Source: Acholoe squamosa
Lineage: Eukaryota > Annelida > Polychaeta > Phyllodocida > Polynoidae
Length of the DNA: 64,000 nucleotides
Assembly (NCBI GenBank): GCA_949317995.1
Contig: OX439051.1
Span: forward strand, 41,357,250 to 41,421,249
Direction of reading: 5' to 3'
Part shown: piece by piece, positions 11,156 through 22,520 of the stretch
How positions within the stretch are numbered: position 1 is the first letter of the stretch
How the letters are laid out: each line of letters starts with the position of its first letter
Made by a program: the position numbers and the translations under genes
Notes under the pieces: generated by a model
Seen by the model: the letters and a program-made list of their open reading frames with translations, nothing else
What the model was told of the DNA's origin: nothing
Databases searched by the model: none

Positions 11156-11966
11156 CAGGGGATGGGATTATGCAAGGATCAGCAGAAATCTGTGCCATTT
11201 TTTTCCCTTAACCCTATTTTTTTTAAAATCATCATTACTTATTAGTGTTTAGGCCCTGTCCTACATGGATAATGAGGTGTTAAACTGTAGATTTGCTTTG
11301 ATTTGACCCTAAAATCGCATGATTTTCATTGAATATAGGCCCGAAAACTGGCTTTTTACTGTTCAGGCCATCCAGGGTATATCAGGGGAATTTTCAGTTC
11401 TTAGCTAAATTTGAAGAAATGGGTACATTTTTAACAAGGTACATGTCAGCTCTGACACTGGATATCAAGGTATGGGTTCAAGCAATAGATAGGGTGCCTA
11501 ATTGATCAGAATTCTATTGTTTGTTATTGGTTGCCATGGCAACATAACAGCTTGTCATTGTTTGTTATGCCCAATTTAGGCCCAAAAGAGCCATTTTGGC
11601 TTCGAAAATGACCATAATTGGGCATTTTTATTGTTTCTACTGCTTTCCCTAATTTCCTGAGACTTAAGTGGGATATTCTGGCATAAAATAGATGGTTTGA
11701 GGCACATTTGGAGGTACATTTGACAAACATAGTGCAATCAGATTTTTCGCTACATTCGATTGAAGATGGATACCATAAAACGGGACATTTTTTGAGCAAT
11801 TTGTGCCTGCGCACACCAGACCATGGTCTAAATAGGCCCAAATTACCAAAAAAATGTCGTTTTTAGGCAGAATTTCAGGGTTGTTTCTGACTAAAGGGAC
11901 TTAAAATATTGTATTTATGAAGGAATTTTGTGGTAACCATGGCAACCAAAAAAACTAACTTTTCTG
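11156..11966. other. 811-bp segment between two family-D copies
   Basis: It is bounded on each side by the TTAA of the flanking elements. It contains AGTGCAATCAGATTTTTCGC (about 11730-11749), the exact reverse complement of 20 bases inside both flanking copies, and GCCATGGCAAC-type phrases similar to theirs. This suggests that the segment descends from a related or larger element. The longest frames (about 100 codons, minus strand) show no recognised family. Confidence 0.5.
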
Positions 11967-11970
11967 TTAA

Positions 11971-12441
11971 GGTGGTACCACCCTAAATCAGGTCACTTCC
12001 GGGTAGAATGGTAAAAGTCCTGCACTAAATACAGTCAAATTTTCACTTCTAGGGCTATAAAATGGGTTCTAAACAGGTTGTCTGTGTATATATTGGCATT
12101 AAAATTATCCTGGAGGCTTGGAGAATATTTTTAAAAAAAGATTGGAAAAGAATGAAAATAATTTAGATCATTTACTGCGGACCAAAGGGACCTATGATAG
12201 ATGTGTAGTGACTCAGGTGGCAGACCACAAAATCACATCGGTGGTTTCCATGGCGATTTGCGAAAAATCTGATTGCACTTTGTTATGACAGACCTAGTGT
12301 ATGACTTTTGCCATTTCAAAAGCTACAATCTGGTATATTTGGCTTAGTTCTGGGGAAATTTTAAGTATTTGAAATATTTTGTCAAGTGTCAGCGATAATG
12401 GATTTTTTCGGGTCGCAGCGCATATTTAGGGTGGTACCACC
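11971..12441. mobile_element. TTAA-flanked miniature element, family D, copy 2
   Basis: It is nearly identical to copy 1 and in the same orientation, with the same inverted ends, TTAA on the left (11967-11970) and TTAATTAA on the right (12442-12449). The few substitutions against copy 1 include GATAGTGG/GATAATGG and CTGAGG/CTGGGG. This closeness points to recent duplication or insertion. Confidence 0.85.
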
Positions 12442-12445
12442 TTAA

Positions 12446-13150
12446 TTAATCAGTCCTAAAAGGGTTAAATGGTTAGTACTGGTCCAGTTCACAGTTTAAT
12501 AGGTCCTAAAAGGCTTAAATGGGTAGTACTGGCCCAGGTCACAGCTCTGTCAGTCCTAAAAGGGTTAAATAGGTAGTACTGGCCCGGTTCACAGCTCTGT
12601 CAGTCCTAAAAGGGTTAAATGGGTAGTACTGGCGCAGTTCACAGCTGTATCAGTCCTAAAAGGGTTAAATAGGTAGTACTGGCCCGGTTCACAGCTCTGT
12701 CAGTCCTAAAAGGGTTAAATGGGTAGTACTGGCCCAGTTCACAGCTGTATCAGTCCTGAAAGGGTTAAATAGGTAGTACTGGCCCGGTTCACAGCTCTGT
12801 CAGTCCTAAAAGGGTTAAATGGGTAGTACTGGCCCAGTTCACAGCTGTATCAGTCCTGAAAGGGTTAAATAGGTAGTACTGGCCCGGTTCACAGCTCTGT
12901 CAGTCCTAAAAGGGTTAAATGGGTAGTACTGGCCCAGTTCACAGCTGTATCAGTCCTAAAAATGTTAAAGGTTAAGATGATAGTCCTATAAATGTCTATG
13001 ATACCTGGAAGGGTTAATAAGTCCAGGTCCAGTTGTCAGCTCTGAGCCCTTACATCGTTAAAGGGTTATCAAAGGTCCAGTTAACAGCTATACTACCTGT
13101 AAGTATGAAAGGGTTGATAGTCCAAGTCCAGTTGACATCTCTGTCAGAGT
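12446..13150. repeat. 50-bp minisatellite, right block (about 10 clear copies)
   Basis: This continues the array interrupted at 10702. In the middle, copies alternate as AGGTAGTACTGGCCCGGTTC with CTCTGT, then GGGTAGTACTGGCCCAGTTC with CTGTAT, so the most recent growth was by 100-bp pairs. After about 12960 the units decay but can still be followed to about 13150. Confidence 0.92.
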
Positions 13151-13479
13151 CTATGAAGCCTGTCAGTGTGCCAGAATACAATAAGGTGATCAATAACTAC
13201 TGTTGACTGAGTCTGACACGAGCAGCTCTTGCAGTTTGAGGGGTCTGTGATGTAATGATATATATAACCCTTCAGGAGTCGCATATTACTGTGATACAGT
13301 GTTTTTTTTTAAAGTTTTTAGTCCCTTTTTAGTTTGGTATTTATAATTACACTAGATTACTACTTAAGCTGTTCAAAATTTTAAGCCTCAGGTACGCCTA
13401 ATAGCATGTCTTTCAACTCCGGGTGTGTCTTTTATATGCCAGGTACGGTACTACAGTATTTCAAAGACAAATTTTGTTC

Positions 13480-13810
13480 ATCTTTCATCATGATGGTGCG
13501 CGATTTAATCACGCATCAGAATGTTTTCAGTGCTGTGTGAAAAAATAACCCCGGAAGGGTGTTCGCTCCATGCTTATAAATGAAGAAGCGTGTGCTTCTG
13601 ACAGCTTCTGTATGTCCTAGTGCTAAATCCAAACTCTTCAAGGCTACTCATGCTGTGCAAGACCCCAATGTCAGCCTGCATCTGTCGGCTATTAGCCATG
13701 TAAGGGTGACATGATGCCTCCACGTTCATGCGCCTCTGTTGTCATGATGCAAGTCTACTGGCGAATCTGCTATGGCTGCTTGCCAACACTGCATTGGTGC
13801 ACGAATGCAG
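13480..13810. repeat. Degenerate family A fragments
   Basis: Weak copies of the CATCATGATG, GACATGATGCCTCC and CACTGCATTGGTGCAC phrases occur here. The ends cannot be placed. Confidence 0.35.
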
Positions 13811-13829
13811 AACTTTACTAGGGCAAATA

Positions 13830-14051
13830 GTGTAAAACCTCTGGTATAAGCCGTAACCCTGAGATTCTGATTTTGCTATATACCACAGTATTATGGGGTC
13901 TGAAAAGGCTGCAATTCCTTACTATAACCTATATTATAAGTAAAACCAAGCGTATAATAAAGCCGCACCCACAGTTGCTGGAGATCCTATAATCCCAAAG
14001 TAAGCCTCTGAAATGTTCTATACGCCGCGGCTTATACAGAGTGTTTTACGG
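13830..14051. mobile_element. TA-flanked miniature element, family C
   Basis: The left end is GTGTAAAACCTCTGGTATAA and the right end CTTATACAGAGTGTTTTACGG, imperfect inverted repeats flanked by TA (13828-13829 and 14052-14053). The ATAAGCCG/CGGCTTAT motif marks this group across the window. TA targets are typical of Tc1/mariner-type elements. It has no transposase. Confidence 0.6.
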
Positions 14052-14399
14052 TAGCATAATAAAGCGCTATGTGACACTTATAGGCTAAAGACATGATATG
14101 ACCCCTATTTGGTTAAATCCTGTAATACTAGCGTTCTGTCACATCTAGACAGCCTTATATTGATGCCTTCTTCTTCTGGGTGCTGCAATACATGGTTCTA
14201 TTCACACCCTGCCCCTGCCTATCCCATGTCTGACGTGTTCTACTGGTACACCCTCACTGACCAGGTTATGCTAGTATAATGGAGTATTATGGCTGTAAGG
14301 TCATGGCAGCACTGTGGCCATCTAGTGGGAGATTCCCCACAGAAGTGATATTGGAACATTGGCTGGTTTCTCTGCCTTGGTTAGGATCTGTTGCTGTGG

Positions 14400-14834
14400 C
14401 AGGGATGCCAACTGTTACGAAATCTTCGTAATTGTAGTGATTTTTCTACCCTATTACGACCATAACGATTTATGAAGTCAAATTACGATTTCAGGCTTTA
14501 GTAATGTGCTTACTTTCCATGGAAAATGAGGGGATAGGCTCCAGGTTCTACATGTGTACATGTAGAGGCTTATGAATGTTTTTAGCATTCCAAAATAAAA
14601 CTGATGTTGTGTTCCCTTCTTGAAGTCATACCCAGAAAATATTATTGAGCTTTATCTCTTACTATAATCGATTGAATGAGTAAATGAGTGAATAAAATAA
14701 TAAATATTCCAAATACTCCTGGTAGTATTGTATTGTTACGATTTCTATTACGAGTTTGGGCTTAAATTGTTACGATTTTGGGTGCAAAAATCGTAACAAT
14801 TACGATTTTGACGTGGCTCAGGTTGGCATCTCTG
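14400..14834. mobile_element. CAGGGATG-ended element with 6-bp target duplication CTGTGG
   Basis: The ends CAGGGATGCCAAC and GTTGGCATCTCTG are inverted repeats (13 bp, one mismatch). CTGTGG lies directly on both sides (14394-14399 and 14835-14840). The interior repeats TTACGA/TCGTAA motifs (TTACGATTTC, ATCGTAACAATTACGATTT), which would fold on themselves. No coding region. Confidence 0.75.
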
Positions 14835-15167
14835 CTGTGGTTTTGCTGTGGCAGTTTGAGTAATAGAGAGAAAAACATCCTACAAAATGATGCTTGGACA
14901 CCAACATTTCTTTTAAAAAAAAGAATAATTGGCTCGCTCGGACTTTTATTTACAAAACCCTGATCTGTAGACCAGCTCATCTTTTTTGGTGTGGCCTAAT
15001 ATGTAAAGGTGTGAGGAGCCTCACCTAGTTGTGTCAGTGTCCTGACATGAGCTGCTCACTGCTATGGCACTGAGCAGTTCCTGAGCAGGTCAGAGGGAGC
15101 AGATTGATCAGCTCACTCAGTTGTATTCAACCCTGCCCCGCACATTCTCTGTGAGCAGAATAGACGC

Positions 15168-15375
15168 GCCCTATAGGCCTTAGTATGGACACACAGTGGG
15201 TCCGCCATTTAAGATTTTGCTGATAGAGCTAAAACCCACTAATAGGACTTACCAAGATGGATACCTTATCCCTGGGTAACACCTACTTCCAGAGACAAGC
15301 TGGTCCCCATCACATAAGCTCTCATCAGTGCATATCACCAGGACCAGCTTCGGTCACACATTTAGCCTATTGGAA
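15168..15375 (-). repeat. Dispersed repeat with CTGATAAG/CTTATCAG core (copy 1)
   Basis: It shares phrases with copies near 25810, 26200 and 31240: GTATGG(A/C)..., GGGTCCGCCATTT..., CACTTCCAG(G)GACAAGCTGGT, and CAGTGCATATC. The family runs about 200 bp. Its class (SINE or DNA element) is unknown. Confidence 0.55.
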
Positions 15376-15599
15376 GCCACTCTAGTACAAGTCAAAAGTA
15401 AATTTATCACTATGATGAACCTGCCTGTACTACAGAAGAGACAGGGTAGGCCTTTCTACAAATGTTTGGCATGATGTATTTTGGATGATCTAAGAAATTT
15501 CAACATAGAAAAAAATGTGCACATGAGACTCATGCACATTCCTCCATTTCCCTCTATTTTCTTCCCCCCCCCCTCCCCCCAACACATCTTACTCCACAT

Positions 15600-15800
15600 G
15601 CTTCCTGTGTCTATACATAGCTACGACACAGACGCAGTGCGTGACGTGACGTCAGGTCTGGCAGTAGGTAGAGGCGACGACACTAGGTGGCGTGCCACAC
15701 GTCACATGACGTGTACCATGGTGTCTCTACCACCTCCCAGGCGGCGCATATAGTGCTGTAACGCTTCCCCCAGTGTGGGCCGCCATATTGAATTGATGAC
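15600..15800. promoter_or_regulatory. CpG-rich patch with CRE-like and CTCF-like motifs
   Basis: This is the most CpG-rich stretch upstream of the recognised gene. It holds TGACGTCA (15647-15654, a full CRE), GTGACGT repeats, CACGTCACATGACGTG and ACACTAGGTGGCGT (15680-15693), which differs from the vertebrate CTCF core at two edge positions. It could be an unmethylated promoter for an unrecognised first exon, but no exon was found beside it, so function is inference. Confidence 0.3.
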
Positions 15801-18430
15801 TGAGATTGCTGGTTTCCAGAGTGCAGCGACTTACTTGAACCAACTTTGGGAATAAATCCAATTGGTATTACCACAAAACCCTGTACATATGACACTCCTT
15901 ATAGACAGATCAGTGCCTTTATTTTACCAAGAGGATGTTTCCATGGTCAGTGTGCTCTTTATACGTTGAATTTTATCAAGAGTATTGAAAGCAATATTCA
16001 GTATAAAGCATCCACCAAATCCAGGTAGTGGCTTATACATGGTGCAGCTGGGGTTTTATATCAAAGTCGGGGGTAAAATCTGGGATGACAATGGTTACAC
16101 TTTAGTTCCCTTCTCTGCATGCCACTGGAACAGCTATCATGGTGCTGCAATCGGTCTGTTAGACCACTAAAATGCTCCATTTTCCAGCATGCAGATTGCA
16201 GCCACATTCTTTTTTTCTCCACATAGGCGAATCCCTCGAAGATCCTCCATACCTGTAGTCTCTCTGTGAAATAGTATAATGTATTCTTTAGAGTTCTGGG
16301 AATGTTTATAAAAATAGCGTTTCTAGGGCAAGAGCTTAGCTATGTCCTCTTCACTAACATGCCAAAGTACAGGCTTGTCTCGTGCTATAAAAAGAAGCTA
16401 TAGACAAGGGTTCACAGAGCTTAATCTCAAGAGGCACGCCACTTCACTTGTCTAGTAAGCGGCAGCTTATACACAGGAATGTGTGGTACACCAATGCATT
16501 ATGACAACAAAGAAAGAGGCACTCTGAAGAATGAGGGGTCCTTAAGTGGTCAAGGTCGAAGTGTTCCCCCTTAGCGTTGATATCATGAAAGAAGAAGAAG
16601 AAAAAAAAGCGAGAAAAGTACTTTATTTCTGTTCTTTTATTACGAAATTTCAATTTATGTAAAGAAAATCTGATACCATTGTCTTTGGTTGATTCAACAG
16701 TTGAAGAGTTTTGTATTTACCACCGTTCACGTAGGAGGATTAGAAAATAAGAAGCATCAGATGTATTGTTATTTGAAAGGGTTTGTTTAATTAAGGTCAG
16801 TTTGGTATTTGAGATGGTGTTGTCCAGTCTGCGTGTCTTAAAGTTAGGCTTAAGGGAATTTGTCACAAATATTGATATCCTTATCCTATTGTACTCAAAA
16901 TTACCCTTCACTGAAGTCGAACCTAATGTTAAACGTTTAAATTCTCAAACCATTCTTGAGACTTCTTTGTTTAGGATTGAGATTTAAAATTCTATGTGTA
17001 ACTGCAGATTTTTATCACCATGATTTTCTTTCCTGCCATTTTCCTTTCGTGGTGCGAAGAGATATGAGAACTTCTGGAACCAAAGTTGTTGAAGTAGACT
17101 AAAGTGGTTGAAGAATCACAGTTTGGTCATTTAGTTTTCCATTAATGATGGGCCATCAATTGATCCAAACAAAAATATTTTCCTTGTAGTAGAACACAAA
17201 CATACTGACTTGATCTTTCTTTTATGAAATATTCACACGCCTTCCCAACTTTAAGTCTGTGTGTGAGAGGGAGTTGGAGTGAGATGGACCAGCTCGACCT
17301 TTGGGTTAGTTCTATTTATAGATGACAATGAGTCACCACTCACTGACCTCTAGCCATCTAAAGACATGCTCAAATTTTGAAAATAGAAAGATGAAATGGA
17401 GATATTTTCATTAGTCGAAGTCCATAATGCAAAGAAGCCAATACAGACATGACCGACCGGGTCATTTAGGAGACATCAGTGCAAAGGAACCTGACACCAT
17501 CTACTTTGAGAAATCTTCAAAAGAGCCCTAGCTTGATCCAATAAATTTAGATTGCTGGACTTTCCCCTGTGTTTCCTAACTCAGGAAATATTCATAAGGG
17601 TGACCCCCACTCCAAAATTCATTGATTTCTTCGTAACAAATGTTGCTCCATTCCCCATATTACCATGAAACGTGCATATAAGCTGTGGCTTATAAATCTG
17701 CGACTTAAAAATCAATCACAGGCTTATTAGGGCAATGATGCCACCTTCCCAAACTCATGACATGCATTGTAGCGTAAGTCAAAGGGATGTTAACTGGGAT
17801 GGGGAGTCAAATCACATCCCCATTAAAATAGCAACTCCCAGATCCTTACCAATTTGGTCTGCGACTCGTTTGGAGACCACGACTCGTCTACTCTATTGGC
17901 ATGCCCTGTTCTCTAAGTTAGCAGAGCTCTTGTCGATATTGACCATGAGCGGGCACAAAGACACACCGCTATGGGGACAGGTGAAGGGTGGTACCAGCTG
18001 CATCAAGTTCTTACCAAACATGCCCAACCCTCAACTCCACTGCTACATGCAGGGCCAAATATTTATATTTCATACCCAAGGCACACATCTGTGGCTTGGT
18101 AATCCTCTTCTACAAATTGAATTGTGTTTGAACATGTGGGGCCTACTTGAGATATGAATGTTGAAGAGTTCAGCTCATCTTCTGGCTTAGACATGGGTAT
18201 CTCACCCCCACTGGAGTAAGGTAAGGTGAGATGCCCTTGACATTCATGAGATGACCTTCAATCCAGTAAGGTGAACTTGCCTCCCATACATGAATTTACC
18301 TACACTCTGGTCAGATGCCCTTTACTTAACATTGACATGACCTTCACTCCCATGTTTGTGACCTTGATTCCTAAAGGATGGCCTCCACATGCACTCCCAA
18401 TTTGACCTCCACTTCCGATTATCTAATTCG
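15801..18430. other. No gene recognised
   Basis: Non-coding AT-rich DNA with a purine run near 16586-16610. A 140-codon + strand frame at 17735-18157 resembles no family I know and has no coding context. No clear repeat boundaries. Confidence 0.4.
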
Positions 18431-18544
18431 GCAGAGTAGATACATGATGTCTCAACTTAGCCCTGCGAGTTACTCACCAGTTCTAGTTCAATGCATCCTG
18501 CTGACCAAAAGGCAACGTGCAGTAGAATACCACGAGGCCATTGG

Positions 18545-18870
18545 AGTGAGTGAGTAATGGTTGTTTAACACCATTTCAACAGCTAAGGTGTTATTTATGG
18601 CAAGAATACTACATAAGACATCAATCGATGAAAGGAAATGTTCAAATGCCTGTGCATATGTGCACCAGACACACAGAGGGGTCAGAAGGGAAAAGATTAA
18701 GACCCTTCTAAGATGGGTAAGGCAGCCCACATGAGGCCCTCTGAAGGGTTCGATGCCCAGTCTGGTGGTATGTATGTACATGTATGTGTATGGTAACCAT
18801 AAGGGTGGGTTATGACAGCTGAAGGCGTCGAGTGGTTTACCCTTCCTACACATGGCACTCTGCAAACTCC
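18545..18870 (-). mobile_element. SINE-like element with ACTCACTCACTC tail (minus strand)
   Basis: On the minus strand the sequence ends GTTAAACAACCATTACTCACT plus a short CACT repeat, the same tail as at 58075-58125. The body holds a B-box-like GGTTCGATGCC (plus strand, about 18748). CACT-repeat tails after GGCGTTAAAC are common on SINEs of marine invertebrates. The 5' limit is approximate. Confidence 0.45.
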
Positions 18871-18938
18871 AGGCTGTTTGTAGACCTGGGCTTTGAGGCT
18901 AATCTACATGTACAACACCCCAGCTGGTGAGGATTTTG

Positions 18939-19180
18939 TAGCGCTTCAAGGACCGCTATTTCATTAACGCATCATGCCCATTGGTCGTCATGATATATGA
19001 ATGCAGCCTTGGTGAGTAACTCAGCAGGGCTACATTAATGTATCATGCCAACTCTTCGGGTTTGATATGGTCCTGAAGGGTCGGCATGATGCTTCAATGC
19101 TGGAAAGCAGTCTCGCCAGTACTTAATTTGTGCATTGTGCTGACCAATGGGCAAAATGCACTCCTGCGTTAGCAGGTTCA
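18939..19180. mobile_element. Foldback family A copy
   Basis: It contains GCATCATGCCCATTGGTCGT, GAATGCAGCCTTGGTGAG with its inverted partner, GTCGGCATGATGCTTCAATG, and GACCAATGGGCAAAATGCAC. The order matches the best copies near 51393 and 61754. Confidence 0.6.
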
Positions 19181-19559
19181 CATAACCCCCTTGGTTTCCT
19201 GAAAGTGCCTTTGTAGTGCCTGGGCTCAATATTGTATATACATGCTTGTACCGTAAAACCTTGCATATAAGGCATGACTTATACATGAAACTATTCAGTA
19301 AACCTAGCTACACCTTATAGATCTAGCTACACCTTTTTAGGCTCAATATTCTGTGTACAAGGACAGATCCATCCCTGAAGGATTGGCATGAGGCAGAAAA
19401 GTAGATCTTAGAAGGCAGGGTGAGTTCCTAATTGGTGTTGGATGACATGAATATAAAGTGTTGAGAGAATGTGCTGCATTGGTATCGCCAAGAAGTCTAT
19501 TTTAGGCATGACACAGTGCCTAAAGAGCTAACTTCAGTTACATGACCCTGATGGTGTAA

Positions 19560-20985
19560 ATATAGCCCTTTTTTAGGGATAATACAATGCAGTCCTTACA
19601 GGGCTAGCTACACTGCTGCACCAAGTCCAGATGGTGCTACAAAAGCCATTATGGGACAAATGCAGTCATTAAAGAGTCCTGCAATTGTATGGCCCTGTTG
19701 ATGTTTCTAATGCCCTTGTGATGCATAATGCAATGCTTAATAAACAGCTGTATGGCCCTGACGCGGTTACTCAAGCACATACGAGGCATAATGCAGCCAT
19801 AAATGTCCAGCTCTATTGATATGACCAGGCATTGTACAGGAGAAGCCCTTATAAGGCATAATGCAGGACTAGCTGCACTGGTATGGTGCTGGAGAAGCCC
19901 TTATGAGGCATAATGCAGGACTAGCTGCAATGGTGTGGTGCTGGAGAAGCCCTTATCAGGCATTACGCAGGACTAGCTGCACTGGTGTGGTGCTGGGGAA
20001 GCCCTTATGAGGCATAACACAGGACTGGTATGGTGCTGGAGAAGCCCTTATGAGGCATAACACAGGACTAGCTGCACTGGTATGGTGCTGGAGAAGCCCT
20101 TATGAGGCATAATGCAGGACTAGCTGCAATGGTGTGGTGCTGGAGAAGCCCTTATCAGGCATAACGCAGGATTAGCTGTACTGGTGTGGTGCTGGGGAAG
20201 CCCTTATGAGGCATAATGCAGGACTAGCTGCACTGGTATGGTGCTGGAGAAGCCCTTATGAGGCATAACACAGGACTAGCTGCACTAGTATGGTGCTGGA
20301 GAAGCCCTTATGAGGCATAACACAGGACTAGCTGCACTGGTATGGTGCTGAAGAAGCCCTTATGAGGCATAACACAGGACTAGCTGCACTGGTTTGGTTC
20401 TGGAGAAGCCCTTATGAGGCATAACACAGGACTAGCTGCACTGGTATGGTGCTGGAGAAGCCCTTATGAGGCATAACACAGGACTAGCTGCAATGGTGTG
20501 GTGCTGGAGAAGCCCTTATGAGGCATAATACAGGACTAGCTGCACTGGTATGGTGCTGGAGAAGCCCTTATGAGGCATAACACAGGACTAGCTGCACTGG
20601 TGTGGTGCTGGAGAAGCCCTTATGAGGCATAACACAGGACTAGCTGCACTGGTGTGATGCTGGAGAAGCCCTTATGAGGCATAACACAGGACTAGCTGCA
20701 CTGGTATGGTGCTGGGGAAGCCCTTATGAGGCATAACACAGCACTAGCTGCACTGGTATGGTGCTGGGGAAGCCCTTATGAGACATAACACAGGACTAGC
20801 TGCACTGGTATGGTGCTGGGGAAGCCCTTATGAGGCATAACCCAGGACTAGCTGCACTGGTATGGTGCTGGAGAAGCCCTTATGAGACATAACACAGGAC
20901 TAGCTGCACTGGTATGGTGCTGGGGAAGCCCTTATGAGACATAACACAGCACTAGCTGCACTGGTATGGTGCTGGAGAAGCCCTG
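19560..20985. repeat. 52-bp minisatellite array, about 22 clear copies
   Basis: The unit contains AGAAGCCCTTATGAGGCATA followed by ACACAGGACTAGCTGCACTG and GTATGGTGCTG. Clear copies run from about 19830 to 20985; older degenerate ones can be traced back to about 19560. Variants such as TGCAATGGTGTGG, GCTGGGGAAG and TATCAGGCAT recur at intervals, indicating block duplications. One copy near 20030 is shortened. Confidence 0.94.
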
Positions 20986-21329
20986 GGTGGTGACTGACTG
21001 ACAGCCAGGCCTCCATGAAACCAGACCCATGTGGAGGAAACCCTGCAGTACGTAGGTGGAGGTAACATGAGAATAACACATTGTCATGTTTTTTGTGTCA
21101 CTGCCCCTCATCACACACTCTTAGTTAATCCATTATGGCTGCCTCAAGCCATATGTGTTGATATGATGCATTTTATTCCATTTTTGTGTGATGCTGGTGA
21201 GTTACTCATTAACATTGTGATTGTTTGTGTGCATCACATTCTGCCCCGTGGGGAGTATTTGTGATCAAGTCCACAGGACTCACTCGGGCTAGATGTACCA
21301 CTAAGTTGTTCAAACACTACATGTACTTA

Positions 21330-21518
21330 CGTAATCTCCCACATATAAGACGCGTCTTAGACGTGAATCTGAAGCCTCCTACACCCTATAGAATCAGCCG
21401 AAAGCCTGGATGAGTCTTATATAGACGGGGTGCTTTTACCGTGGGATAGTACAGAAAACTTGAGCCTCAAAATTTGGCCCCCAGATGTGGGATGTGCCTT
21501 ACACGAGGGAGATTACGG
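21330..21518. mobile_element. TA-type miniature element, family C (CCGTAATCTC subgroup)
   Basis: The left end CGTAATCTCCCACATATAAG and right end CGAGGGAGATTACGG are inverted. TA follows on the right (21519-21520); the left flank is slightly altered (CTTAC). It resembles the elements at 44810 and 55335. Confidence 0.55.
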
Positions 21519-21520
21519 TA

Positions 21521-22339
21521 TCATTAAAATGGTGTATTGGATCTTATGGTTTCTCAATCGGACAAGCTGTAATAAGTCTTCTAAGCTTAAATCATGAAGG
21601 AAATATCATGGCTCTAGAAAATATGATCTGACTAGGCGTCAGTGCCAGCTGTGTATTAGCCCCAGTGTACAACAATTTACACAGCAGCTGGTGTGTGCAT
21701 CTCTGGTGTTATGCTGCTTCTATTACATCCTCAGAGACTTATGGAAGGTCAAGGGGTGAAGGTTCTAATTTCAAAATTGAGGTCTAATATTCAATTAGAT
21801 TCTGCTGCTCTCCAGGGTATGATAATGACTAGATTACCTGTGAGTACTGATTATGTCCTATCTGTAATCGATTATATAGTATGCAAGTGACTGTGAAACA
21901 AACTTCTTTTTAAATTTAATTTTTTTTTTAAAAATTTCCATGGCTCTGGTGCGCATAAGGGATGTAAAACATTTTGACCATTGTCAAGGGGGCGTAAAAA
22001 ATGTTTTAGCACATCCGCTTTATAAATCACCATCCATCCCCCCTGTTAAAAAATAATGACCACTCCTAAGAAGATTGTATATTTATTCTATCCTGTTTCT
22101 TGGTAGGGAGATGGTCTGTTCTTGATCACTGAAAGGGTAAAAGCAAACAAAAGAAAGCAATGGAGCCAGGAAGTTTAAAAAAAAGATACACATAAGAAGG
22201 TTGAGCTTTCCTGTGAAGTCCCTAATTTCTTTGTGTATGTTACAAACACAACACACCGCTGAAAGCAGATTAGCCTTTTGGTGATGCCTCTGCTTGATCC
22301 CTTGAAATGCTGCAATGTGCTTTATACTAATTTCTTTGC
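21521..22339. other. No gene recognised; fragment of the 63083-type element
   Basis: At about 21955-22072 is sequence ending CCCCCTGTTAAAAAATAATG plus ACCACTCC, which matches the right end of the element at 63083-63406. It appears to be an older fragment. The rest is unassigned. Confidence 0.45.
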
Positions 22340-22520
22340 ATGGTGCACAAATCCAGCCCTAGTGAATTTCTCAGCAGGACTGCACTGATACAACAAACTG
22401 ACTCTGCGGTTATGATACAGTCCAAAAGGGATGGCGTGATGCATCAGTGCAGTGCTGTTGAGTAGGCGACAAGCACTGCATTAGTGCATCATGACGAATG
22501 AAGCTGGAGGCATCATGTGG
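22340..22520. repeat. Foldback family A fragment
   Basis: It contains GGCGTGATGCATCAGTGCAG, CACTGCATTAGTGCATCATG and GAAGCTGGAGGCATCATG. The same closing phrase is found in the copies at 3778 and 36748. Confidence 0.5.

Noticed and set aside
10706-12441. LTR retrotransposon (two direct near-identical copies around a centre)
   Set aside because: The copies have their own inverted ends and TTAA flanks, lack TG...CA ends, and the centre has no primer site, reverse transcriptase or gag-like frame.
15481-15753. First exon of catulin in the CpG-rich patch
   Set aside because: No frame there reads like the expected N-terminal end (an EIKTRSVEQTL..LVSQ-type sequence followed by a donor).
17735-18157. 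140-codon plus-strand frame as a possible gene
   Set aside because: It has no recognisable domain, no supporting splice sites, and a composition like its surroundings.
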